Origin: Piscinibacter sp.
GTDB taxonomy: Bacteria; Pseudomonadota; Gammaproteobacteria; Burkholderiales; Burkholderiaceae_C
Reading direction: 5' to 3'
NCBI GenBank assembly: GCA_019635485.1
Contig: JAHBZL010000005.1
Span: forward strand, 62,001 to 126,000
DNA: 64,000 bases
This document shows positions 27,225-34,133 of this stretch, piece by piece (within the stretch, counting starts at the first letter, position 1; each line of letters begins with the position of its first letter). The translations under genes and the position numbers were made by a program. A model generated the notes under the pieces. That model saw only the letters and a program-made list of their open reading frames with translations. It ran no database searches and was not told where the DNA came from.

Positions 27225-27249
27225 GATTGTTCGACATCGCCGAACAATC
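27225..27249. promoter_or_regulatory. LysR-type operator (perfect 9-bp inverted repeat, GTT-N11-AAC)
   Basis: GATTGTTCG and CGAACAATC form a perfect inverted repeat with a 7-bp spacer. Within it lies the LysR T-N11-A core, and more exactly GTT-N11-AAC (27229-27245), the motif I recall for PnpR sites in the p-nitrophenol/hydroquinone genes of Pseudomonas WBC-3. It sits between the LysR gene (start 28221, stop 27277) and the small-subunit start (27141). Confidence 0.8.
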
Positions 27250-27276
27250 TAAGGGTATTCCCGAGCGCTGCGGCGC

Positions 27277-28221
27277 CTAGTCGATGATGTTCTCCGCCAG
27301 CAGACCCCGCTCGATCAGGGCCCGATCCCAGGGCGGCACGCCCGAGAAACTCTTCGTCAGCACCTCGAGAAACAGCTTCAGCTTGAGGGAGCTGCGGACC
27401 GTCGTCGGGTGGAACACCGAGAGCCAGAACGAACTGAGCGGGTGGTCGGGCAGCACCAGCCGCAGCGCGCCCGACAGCACCGCTTCCGACGCCACCAGCG
27501 TGGGAACGCAAACAATCCCGGCATGCTCCAGCGCGTATTCGCGCAGCAGGTGGACGCTGTTCGTCAGCAGCACCGGCTTGAGTTCGAGCGAGATGGTTTC
27601 GTTCGCGCCGTGGAAGGCGAGGCGCTCGCGCGTCGGGTAGCCGGAGTACCAGCCGATGCGGTGGCCCATCAGGTCGCGCGGGTGGCGCGGCGTGCCGTGG
27701 CGCTTGACGTATTCGGGCGAGGCGCAGAAGACGCGGCGCACCGGGAAGAGCTTGCGCGAGACGAGTTCCTCCGAGCGCGGCGGGAAGATCTGCAGCGCGC
27801 AGTCGAAGCCTTCCTTCACCGGATCGATCGCCGCGTCGTTGACGATCATGTCGAGCACGATCTGCGGATAGGTCGCCTGGAACTCCTGCAGCACCCGCGC
27901 GAGGTGCCCAAGCACGAAGCCCGGCAGCGCATGCACGCGCAGGCGGCCGGCCGGCGAGGTCGTGACCTCCCGCATCTGGTCGACGACCTCGTTGGTGCGG
28001 CCGACGAGCTCGGTGCAATCGCGCAGGAAGGCCTGCCCGAGTTCGGACAGGCGGACGCTGCGCGTGTTGCGGTGGAACAGCGGCGCGCCGACGAACTCCT
28101 CGAGCTGCTGGATGCGCGCCGTGACCACCGATCGCGAGACGCGCATCTGGCGCGCCGCCTCCGCGAAGCTCTGCGACTCGGCCACCCGGACGAAGGCGTC
28201 GATGGCGAGGAAGCGGTCCAT
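27277..28221 (-). CDS. LysR-family regulator of the hydroquinone operon (PnpR-like)
   Basis: A 314-residue LysR protein. The winged-helix domain occupies residues 1-60 (FVRVAESQSFAEAARQMRVSRSVVTARIQQLEE) with a linker helix, then two effector-binding lobes (about 90-300). It lies directly upstream of, and on the same strand as, the dioxygenase operon, with the GTT-N11-AAC operator in the 135-bp gap. A role as inducer-dependent activator of the operon, as for PnpR, is likely. The inducer is not known; pathway phenols or quinones are the natural candidates. A PnpR identity is not proven by sequence. Confidence 0.9.
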   Translation of the reverse strand: MDRFLAIDAFVRVAESQSFAEAARQMRVSRSVVTARIQQLEEFVGAPLFHRNTRSVRLSELGQAFLRDCTELVGRTNEVVDQMREVTTSPAGRLRVHALPGFVLGHLARVLQEFQATYPQIVLDMIVNDAAIDPVKEGFDCALQIFPPRSEELVSRKLFPVRRVFCASPEYVKRHGTPRHPRDLMGHRIGWYSGYPTRERLAFHGANETISLELKPVLLTNSVHLLREYALEHAGIVCVPTLVASEAVLSGALRLVLPDHPLSSFWLSVFHPTTVRSSLKLKLFLEVLTKSFSGVPPWDRALIERGLLAENIID

Positions 28222-28350
28222 GGGGAAAGTGTATGGGGCAGAGACCTCGCCAAGCCGGGCCCTTCAAGCACGGACTTGACCTCACGGTATCGAGCCGTAC
28301 CATCTCGCCGGCACGTGCGCTTCGCCGGCCGCGACCGTGGAGACAACCCC

Positions 28351-29100
28351 ATGACCCAAGCGCTTCCGCCGCAGGCCGCCGCCTTCCATCGGCTGCAACA
28401 GCTGATGTCCGCGCCGCCGGTCCCGTCCATCTCGACCGAACTGCTGACGACGGCGGACGGCGAGCTCAACCGCGAGCTCAATGCGTTCCTGTTCGACCCG
28501 CCCAACCAACCCGACCGACTTCGCGGCAGGCGCATCGCCATCTGCTGCACCAATGGGGTCGAGGAGGTGGAGATCCTGGGCGCGCATCGCTGGCTCACTG
28601 AGCACGGTGCCACGGTGCACATCGTCTCTCCCCGCATCGGCGAATTCGATCCGACGCTCGGCCTGCGCTTTCCGCCGCAGTGCGCGACCCATGTGCTTGC
28701 GATCCGCCTGATGGAGAACGCGGGTTGGCTGAAGATCGACCGCTACACCGACGAGGCCAGCGCCGCCGACTACGACGCCATCCTGCTGCCCGGCGGCTGC
28801 TGGAACCCCGATGCCCTGCGCATGGACTCGCACGCGCGCGCGCTGGTGCGCGCCATGGATGAAGCCGGCAAGCCGACGTGCGCCATCTGCCACGGACAGT
28901 GGGTCATGGTGAGCGCGAAGATTCTCAAAGGCCGCCGTGCCACGGCGGTATGGAACATCCAGATCGACCTCGAGAACGCGGGGGCGACGGTGCTGGACGA
29001 GCCCTGCGTGGTCGACGGCAATCTGATCACGGCCCGCTTCCCGTACGACCTGCCCCGCTTGATGCACGCCATGGCGGCACAGCTGGCTCCTGCCCGTTAG
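28351..29100 (+). CDS. DJ-1/PfpI-family protein with N-terminal extension
   Basis: A 249-residue protein. The DJ-1/PfpI core starts near residue 58 (LRGRRIAICCTNGVEEVEI, with the conserved Glu). The nucleophile elbow is AICHGQWVM, giving Cys180-His181, and DYDAILLPGGCWNPDALR marks the family. Residues 1-57 are an extra helical segment not part of the usual 170-190-residue core. Members are glyoxalases/deglycases, amidotransferase-like enzymes or peptidases. It is divergent from the LysR gene by 129 bp, so a role in handling reactive quinones or semialdehydes is conceivable but only inferred. GGAGA precedes the start by about 8 nt. Confidence 0.85.
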   Translation: MTQALPPQAAAFHRLQQLMSAPPVPSISTELLTTADGELNRELNAFLFDPPNQPDRLRGRRIAICCTNGVEEVEILGAHRWLTEHGATVHIVSPRIGEFDPTLGLRFPPQCATHVLAIRLMENAGWLKIDRYTDEASAADYDAILLPGGCWNPDALRMDSHARALVRAMDEAGKPTCAICHGQWVMVSAKILKGRRATAVWNIQIDLENAGATVLDEPCVVDGNLITARFPYDLPRLMHAMAAQLAPAR

Positions 29101-29210
29101 CCGACCCGTCAAGGGCCGCGCCCGGGTCGTGCGAGCTGTCTCCGACCGGTGGTCTGGCCGGCGAATTTGACACTCAGGGCACTTCTCGGGTCTCGACGAG
29201 TGTGTTTGAG

Positions 29211-29318
29211 ATGCCCGCGCGTTGCGCCGCCGCGGCGCTGGCGGTGCCGGCGCTGGTGCTACTGCTGGCGCTGTCGATTGGCCTGGTCGTCCTGGTCGTG
29301 GCGGGCCAGTTCGGATGA
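29211..29318 (+). CDS. Possible 35-residue single-pass membrane peptide
   Basis: ATG 29211 begins a 36-codon frame. The product has a short positive N-terminus (MPARC), one continuous 25-residue hydrophobic helix (LAVPALVLLLALSIGLVVLVV) and a short polar end. The ribosome site is weak (GAG). It lies 39 bp ahead of the TM2-domain gene, so the two could be cotranscribed. It could equally be chance coding in GC-rich DNA. The rest of 29101-29357 shows nothing else convincing. Confidence 0.35.
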   Translation: MPARCAAAALAVPALVLLLALSIGLVVLVVAGQFG

Positions 29319-29357
29319 CACTCGAGCCCGTACCCCTCGACGATGACAGGATCCGCC

Positions 29358-29759
29358 ATGACCACCCATCCCGACACCCACAGCAAGACCATCGGCTACC
29401 TGCTCTGGATATTCGGCTTCATGGGCGCGCACCGCTTCTACTACGGGCGCCAGCTCACGGGCACGCTGTGGTTCTTCACGCTGGGCCTGCTGTTCGTCGG
29501 CTGGATCATCGACCTGTTCCTGATTCCCGGCATGGACCGCGATGCCGACCTCCGCTACGTGGCCGGCCCCAAGAGCTACAACGTGAGCTGGGTGCTGCTG
29601 ACTTTCCTGGGCGTCTTCGGCATCCACCGTTTCTACCTCGGGAAATGGTTCACCGGGCTGCTGTGGCTGCTCACCGGAGGGCTGCTGCTGGTTGGCGTGC
29701 TGTACGACTACTGGACGCTGAACGGCCAGGTGGACGAGGTCAACGGCGGGCCGAACTGA
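29358..29759 (+). CDS. TM2/NINE-domain membrane protein
   Basis: A 133-residue protein with two copies of the TM2 module. Each has a paired hydrophobic helix and the G-x-HRFY motif: IFGFMGAHRFYYGRQLTGTLWFFTLGL and FLGVFGIHRFYLGKWFTGLLWLLTGGL. The start at ATG 29358 has AGGATC upstream; an ATG 15 bp earlier is also in frame. TM2 proteins are small inner-membrane proteins of unknown biochemical role, some linked to phage or envelope stress. It stands alone between the DJ-1 gene and the hydrolase gene. Confidence 0.88.
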   Translation: MTTHPDTHSKTIGYLLWIFGFMGAHRFYYGRQLTGTLWFFTLGLLFVGWIIDLFLIPGMDRDADLRYVAGPKSYNVSWVLLTFLGVFGIHRFYLGKWFTGLLWLLTGGLLLVGVLYDYWTLNGQVDEVNGGPN

Positions 29760-30011
29760 ATCACTCCCGTGCCCGCCACGCCGGCGGCATCAGGTGAGCG
29801 ACAGGTCAGTCGGGTACAGCGGTCATTGGCCCGGCTGACCTACCCGGCCCTGCTATCGACCTTCGCTACAGTGGCCGCTGGTGATGCAAGGCTCCTTGGC
29901 CGCTCAACCGCCGAATCGACACTTTGTTGCCCAACAGGCGGACGAACGAAGTGCAAACGCGGGTCAAGACAGGCCCGAAATTGACGCTTAGTTGCCAGAA
30001 TCCATTTCCTG
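29760..30011. repeat. Intergenic region with two degenerate direct repeats, possible mobile-element end
   Basis: No convincing gene lies in this 252-bp spacer. Two similar segments in the same orientation occur at 29911-29933 (CCGAATCGACACTTTGTTGC core) and 29974-29999 (CCGAAATTGACGCTTAGTTGCC), 62 bp apart. A third weaker match, GGCGAATTTGACACTCAGGG, is at 29160-29179. Repeated motifs of this kind are seen at the ends of some insertion sequences, but no transposase gene is present. The origin is uncertain. Confidence 0.3.
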
Positions 30012-30653
30012 ATGGCCTTCCAGCACCGCACCCTCCCCGTCACCCCCTTCCAGCAGAACTGCTCGCTCGTCTGGGACGATGCGACGAAGCAAGCCGCCGT
30101 GATCGACCCGGGCGGCGACCTGCCGGTGCTGCTCGCTGCCGTGCAGGAGCTCGGCCTGACGCTCGAGCAGATCTGGCTCACGCACGCCCACATCGACCAC
30201 GCCGGCGCCACCGGCGAACTGGCGCGCACGCGCGGTCTGCCGATCGTCGGCCCGCATCCGGCGGACCAGTTCTGGATCGACGCCCTGCCGCAGCAGAGCA
30301 GCATGTTCGGCTTCCCGCCGGCGGAGGCCTTCGCGCCGACCCGCTGGCTGCACGACGGCGACACCGTCCGCATCGGCGGCTGCGAGCTGCAGGTGCGGCA
30401 CTGCCCCGGGCACACGCCCGGCCATGTCGTGTTCTACGAGCCGACCACGCAGCACGCCTTCGTCGGCGACGTGCTGTTCGCCGGCAGCATCGGCCGCACG
30501 GACTTTCCGCAGGGGGACTTCGACACGCTGGTGCGCTCGATCACCTCCAGGCTGTGGCCCCTGGGCGACGACGTGCGCTTCACCCCCGGCCATGGGCCGC
30601 AGAGCACGTTCGGGCGCGAGCGGCGCAGCAACCCGTTTGTCGGCGGCACCTGA
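30012..30653 (+). CDS. Metallo-beta-lactamase-fold hydrolase (YcbL/glyoxalase II-like)
   Basis: A 213-residue protein of the small glyoxalase II-like group. The metal motif is THAHIDHAG with His58, His60, Asp62 and His63. Downstream ligands are in HCPGHTPGHVVFY (His) and FVGDVLFAGSIGRTDFP (Asp), and FTPGHGP supplies the last His. The start (MAFQHRTLPVTPFQQNCSLVWD) matches the family. It probably hydrolyses thioesters such as S-lactoylglutathione or related substrates. No operon partner. The 3' end is 13 bp from a palindrome (30667). Confidence 0.9.
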   Translation: MAFQHRTLPVTPFQQNCSLVWDDATKQAAVIDPGGDLPVLLAAVQELGLTLEQIWLTHAHIDHAGATGELARTRGLPIVGPHPADQFWIDALPQQSSMFGFPPAEAFAPTRWLHDGDTVRIGGCELQVRHCPGHTPGHVVFYEPTTQHAFVGDVLFAGSIGRTDFPQGDFDTLVRSITSRLWPLGDDVRFTPGHGPQSTFGRERRSNPFVGGT

Positions 30654-30666
30654 GGGCGGTGCCGGC

Positions 30667-30684
30667 GCGGTGAATATTCACCGC
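30667..30684. promoter_or_regulatory. Perfect 18-bp palindrome upstream of the LuxR-family gene
   Basis: GCGGTGAATATTCACCGC reads the same on both strands and lies 65 bp ahead of the regulator start at 30750. Its right arm can alternatively pair with AGCGG at 30692-30696. It is a likely dimer-binding operator, perhaps autoregulatory, or part of a terminator for the hydrolase gene ending at 30653. Confidence 0.5.
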
Positions 30685-30749
30685 TTTCGTGAGCGGATGT
30701 TTCCTACTCTCCTGTCACGGCGCCACCGAGGCACCGCCAAGGAGAAGCG

Positions 30750-31454
30750 ATGTTCGACCTGCTGACCCGTCCCGCCGACCCCTCCACGGCCGAAGCCACC
30801 CTGATGAAGCTGTCGCCGGCCTACCGCGGCCCCGAGCGGCGCGCCGCGAGTTCGATCGGATGGCTCTGGCTGGCCGCCGCACTCGACGAGATCGACTACG
30901 GCCTGCTGATGCTCGACGAAGACGCGCTGCTGATGCACGCCAACCGGGCCGCCCGCGCGGAGCTCGATGCCGAGCATCCGCTGCAGCTGCTGGGCCGCGA
31001 GCTGCGCGCCCGCGATTCGCGCGATGTGCCGCCGCTGCACGCCGCGCTGCACGACGCGCTGCGCCGCGGCCTGCGCAAGCTGCTGACGCTCGGTCAGGGC
31101 ACGGCGCCGGTCGGCGTGTCGGTGGTGCCCCTGCCGCCGTTGGGCAGTGACGAGCGCGGCGCGGCGCTGGTCATCCTCGGCAAGCGCCAGGTCAGCGCCG
31201 AGCTCGCGCTGCAGGGCTTCGCGCGCAGCCACCGGCTGACCTCCGGCGAGACGCGGGTGCTGGCCGGGCTGTGCCGCGGCGAGACGCCGGCCGCCATCGC
31301 CGCCCAGCACGGCGTGGCCATCTGCACGGTGCGCTCGCAGATCGGCAGCATCCGGCAGAAGACCGGCGCACCGAGCATCCGCGCGCTGCTGCGGCAGGTG
31401 GCGGTGCTGCCGCCGCTGATGGGCGTGTTGCGCACCAGCCTGCTGGCGGCCTGA
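30750..31454 (+). CDS. LuxR-type helix-turn-helix regulator with PAS-like N-terminus
   Basis: A 234-residue regulator with a strong ribosome site (AAGGAGAAGCG before ATG 30750). Residues about 40-135 resemble a PAS-like sensor (DEIDYGLLMLDEDALLMHANRAARAEL). The C-terminal LuxR/GerE HTH spans about residues 160-220 (LTSGETRVLAGLCRGETPAAIAAQHGVAICTVRSQIGSIRQKTGA). There is no receiver domain. The signal and targets are unknown; the palindrome at 30667-30684 is a candidate autoregulatory site. Confidence 0.88.
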   Translation: MFDLLTRPADPSTAEATLMKLSPAYRGPERRAASSIGWLWLAAALDEIDYGLLMLDEDALLMHANRAARAELDAEHPLQLLGRELRARDSRDVPPLHAALHDALRRGLRKLLTLGQGTAPVGVSVVPLPPLGSDERGAALVILGKRQVSAELALQGFARSHRLTSGETRVLAGLCRGETPAAIAAQHGVAICTVRSQIGSIRQKTGAPSIRALLRQVAVLPPLMGVLRTSLLAA

Positions 31455-31528
31455 CGGGCGCTGCGCGGGGCCGCGCGCCCCGCTAGCATGGGAGCCCCGG
31501 GCACGGTCCTGCGCCGTCCCCGGCTTCG

Positions 31529-32182
31529 ATGCCGTCATCGCCGCCGCCCACCGAGACGCTGATCGCCGCCTTGCCCGAGGTCCTGCGCCCGCTGGCGCAG
31601 CGCGGCGCCTTCGTCCGCTTCGAGCGCGGCGAGCTGCTGATCCGCGAAGGCGAGCGGGGCGACACGCTCTACATCGTGCTGGCCGGCGGCGTGCGGGCCT
31701 TCAGCAGCGACGAGCGCGGCAAGGAGATCACATTCGGGCTCTACGGCGCCGGCGAGTACGTCGGCGAAATGAGCCTCGACGGCGGGCCTCGATCGGCCAG
31801 CGTGGAGGCGACCGAGGCCACCCTGTGCGCGATGGTGACCCGGCTGACCCTGACGCGGCACATCGCCGCCCACCCCGAGTTCGCCTTCGAGCTGCTGGGC
31901 AAGCTGATCCGGCGCGCGCGCCTGGCCACGCAGAGCGCGCGCAACATGGCCCTGCTGGACGTCTACAGCCGCCTCGTGCGCCAGCTCGGTGGTCTGGCGG
32001 TGCCGCAGCCGGACGGCAGCCTCCAGATCGCCAAGCGCCTGACGCATGCGGACATCGCCGGCCACGTCGGCTGCTCGCGCGAGATGGTGAGCCGGCTGCT
32101 GAAGGACCTGGAGCGCGGCGGCTACCTGCGTCCCGACGGCGCCGGCTGGGTGCTGCCGCGCCCGCTGCCGCAGCACTGGTGA
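31529..32182 (+). CDS. Crp/Fnr-family regulator with an apparent cAMP pocket
   Basis: A 217-residue regulator. The cyclic-nucleotide-binding beta-roll spans about residues 12-125, and the winged helix about 150-210 (RLTHADIAGHVGCSREMVSRLLKDLERGGYL). The phosphate-binding cassette YVGEMSLDGGPRSASV keeps Gly79-Glu80 and Arg88-Ser89, the pattern of E. coli CRP Gly71-Glu72/Arg82-Ser83, so cAMP binding is plausible. The Fnr-type N-terminal Cys cluster is absent. It converges on the subtilase gene of the adenylyl-cyclase operon, 8 bp between stops, which invites a link. Confidence 0.9.
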   Translation: MPSSPPPTETLIAALPEVLRPLAQRGAFVRFERGELLIREGERGDTLYIVLAGGVRAFSSDERGKEITFGLYGAGEYVGEMSLDGGPRSASVEATEATLCAMVTRLTLTRHIAAHPEFAFELLGKLIRRARLATQSARNMALLDVYSRLVRQLGGLAVPQPDGSLQIAKRLTHADIAGHVGCSREMVSRLLKDLERGGYLRPDGAGWVLPRPLPQHW

Positions 32183-32189
32183 GCCGGCC

Positions 32190-34112
32190 TCAGGGCATGT
32201 AGCCCCGTTTGCCGTTCACTGTGCGCGCGCCCTTCGGGATCGCCTCCACGTAGGCCTTGATCGCCGCCGCACTCAGGCTGGGCCGGGCCGGGGTGCGCGC
32301 CAGCTCGCCGCCGGGCGCCAGCATGTTGGCCACCTTGCGCGCCACCACGGGTGCGCCGATGCTCGTGCCGCCCATGCGCCGTGTCGACCCGGAACGCACC
32401 CGCGCCGAGAACAGGCCGATCGCCGTCGCACTTTCGTCGGCAGCGCCGAACGCGTCGACGTCCCCATCGGCCATGGGCGCCGCCTTGGCCTGCAGGCGCG
32501 CGGAAGTCACGCCGGTGCGGGCGCGGGCGGAATAGTCCGAGGCCTTGCCGTCGAGCAGACGCGACGCCCCCACCGCGATGACCAGTGCGCCTGCCGCCAG
32601 GTTGTTCATCTCGCAGCCCTCGCCCTGCCGGGTTTCGTCGAAGTCGGCGAATTCGGACTGGATCGGCACGTCGCCGAAGGGTGGCTCGTCGCGCTGGATC
32701 CAGATGTCGAATTCAACCGGCGCGGCGGTTGGGCAGCTGAGCTCGATCTCCCAGCGCCCTTCGAGCGCCGTGGCGCGACCCCCGGCATTCGGCGCGACGC
32801 ACACCAGCGCCATCGGGTCGCCTCCCAGCGCCGAGCGATTGAGGTGGATCAGCATGGCCACCGGCTGCCCCGGTGCGCGCTCGAGCAACGCCGTCGAGCC
32901 GGCGCCCACCCAGCCGGACGCAGGCAGCCCAGGCGGCGGCGTCAACCTGACGTCGGGCGTCGCCGCGGGCATCGACCAGATCTCGAGGAAGCTGTCCGTC
33001 GGGTCCTCGGGCATCAGGCGCCAGACGCGCGACACCGGCGGGCCGGGTGCGACCGTGCCGGTCGTCGTCCAATACTCCTGCGCGCCGTTGCCGCCCGCCA
33101 CGACGATCGCCAGGTCATCCCGGAACTGCAGGATCTCGTCCAGCGCCTCGTCGATCGGGCTGCTGCCGTCGTGCGGCCCGCCGTGCAGGCCCAGGCTCAT
33201 GTTGATCACGACCCGCGCCCCCGGGCCGGCCCGGTCCAGGATGTAGCGCACCGCATCGAGCAGGTACGCCCCGGACGATGCGCCGGTGGTGTCCCCCGGG
33301 GAAAGCGACGGGATGCTGACGAACACGATCGGGCAGGCCTGGGCCGCGTCCTGCGTCGTCGGCTTGGCGCTGGCCTCGACGGATGGGTTCGGGACCAGGC
33401 CGGCGAAGGTGTCGAGCACGTGCGTGCCGTGCGCGCTATCGACCACCTCGCCCTTGGCGTCGAGCAGGTAGCCGAGCGATTGGTAGAGGCTCTCCTCCGA
33501 CCGGCCGTCACGCTGCTCGGCGATGAGCGCGTCGATGGCCGCGGCGTCGAGCTCGCGCCCGTAGCCGACGCCGGACGGACGGCGCCAGTGCGGCCCCGTC
33601 GGCCGGGCCGCCTGGTCCCAGAGCGCGGCGATGCGGGTCCGCTCGCGACCCGGCCCGCTCCAGGCCTTGCGCAGGGCCGTGTTCAGGAACGCGCAGCCGC
33701 GGTCGATCACCCCGATCACGACCTCGCCGATGGATGCCTCGCGCTGCGGGACGGGCACCTGATCGACCACCCCCGCATCGACCGGCAGGGCGAACTCGAG
33801 CCGCACGATCTCCGGGCTGGCCAGCAGCTCAGGCAAGCGGTCGCGCGCGACGGTACCGGCGCAGAAGCGTGGCGTGGCGGCGCCGGGAGAATCAGGGTAC
33901 CGGTACAGCCCCGGCACCTCGACAAGGCCGCTCGTCACGATCGCCAGGCTGTCCAGTCCGGCCGTGGTCCCGGCCAGCTCGAGCAGGACCGGAATGCGCG
34001 CATCGGGCCGCCCCGCTGCGGCATGGCCGCTCCAGCCGGTGGCCTGCGCCCAGGTCAGGTACGGATCGGGCGGCGTCGCGCTGCCGCCATTCGATGAGAC
34101 TTTCCATTCCAT
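32190..34112 (-). CDS. Subtilisin-like serine peptidase without signal peptide
   Basis: A 640-residue S8-family protein. The catalytic Asp137 is in GVIDRGC, His228 in DSAHGTHV, and Ser584 in GGTSIGAPVVARK. A roughly 90-residue insert of largely polar sequence separates Asp and His, and another separates His and Ser. The N-terminal 130 residues could be a pro- or recognition domain. There is no signal peptide, unusual for subtilases, so it probably acts inside the cell or leaves by a dedicated route. It is the third gene of the cyclase-PAP2-subtilase group, 21 bp after the PAP2 gene. The substrate is unknown. Confidence 0.88.
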   Translation of the reverse strand: MEWKVSSNGGSATPPDPYLTWAQATGWSGHAAAGRPDARIPVLLELAGTTAGLDSLAIVTSGLVEVPGLYRYPDSPGAATPRFCAGTVARDRLPELLASPEIVRLEFALPVDAGVVDQVPVPQREASIGEVVIGVIDRGCAFLNTALRKAWSGPGRERTRIAALWDQAARPTGPHWRRPSGVGYGRELDAAAIDALIAEQRDGRSEESLYQSLGYLLDAKGEVVDSAHGTHVLDTFAGLVPNPSVEASAKPTTQDAAQACPIVFVSIPSLSPGDTTGASSGAYLLDAVRYILDRAGPGARVVINMSLGLHGGPHDGSSPIDEALDEILQFRDDLAIVVAGGNGAQEYWTTTGTVAPGPPVSRVWRLMPEDPTDSFLEIWSMPAATPDVRLTPPPGLPASGWVGAGSTALLERAPGQPVAMLIHLNRSALGGDPMALVCVAPNAGGRATALEGRWEIELSCPTAAPVEFDIWIQRDEPPFGDVPIQSEFADFDETRQGEGCEMNNLAAGALVIAVGASRLLDGKASDYSARARTGVTSARLQAKAAPMADGDVDAFGAADESATAIGLFSARVRSGSTRRMGGTSIGAPVVARKVANMLAPGGELARTPARPSLSAAAIKAYVEAIPKGARTVNGKRGYMP

Positions 34113-34133
34113 CGTCGATCGCCCGGCGGCGCC

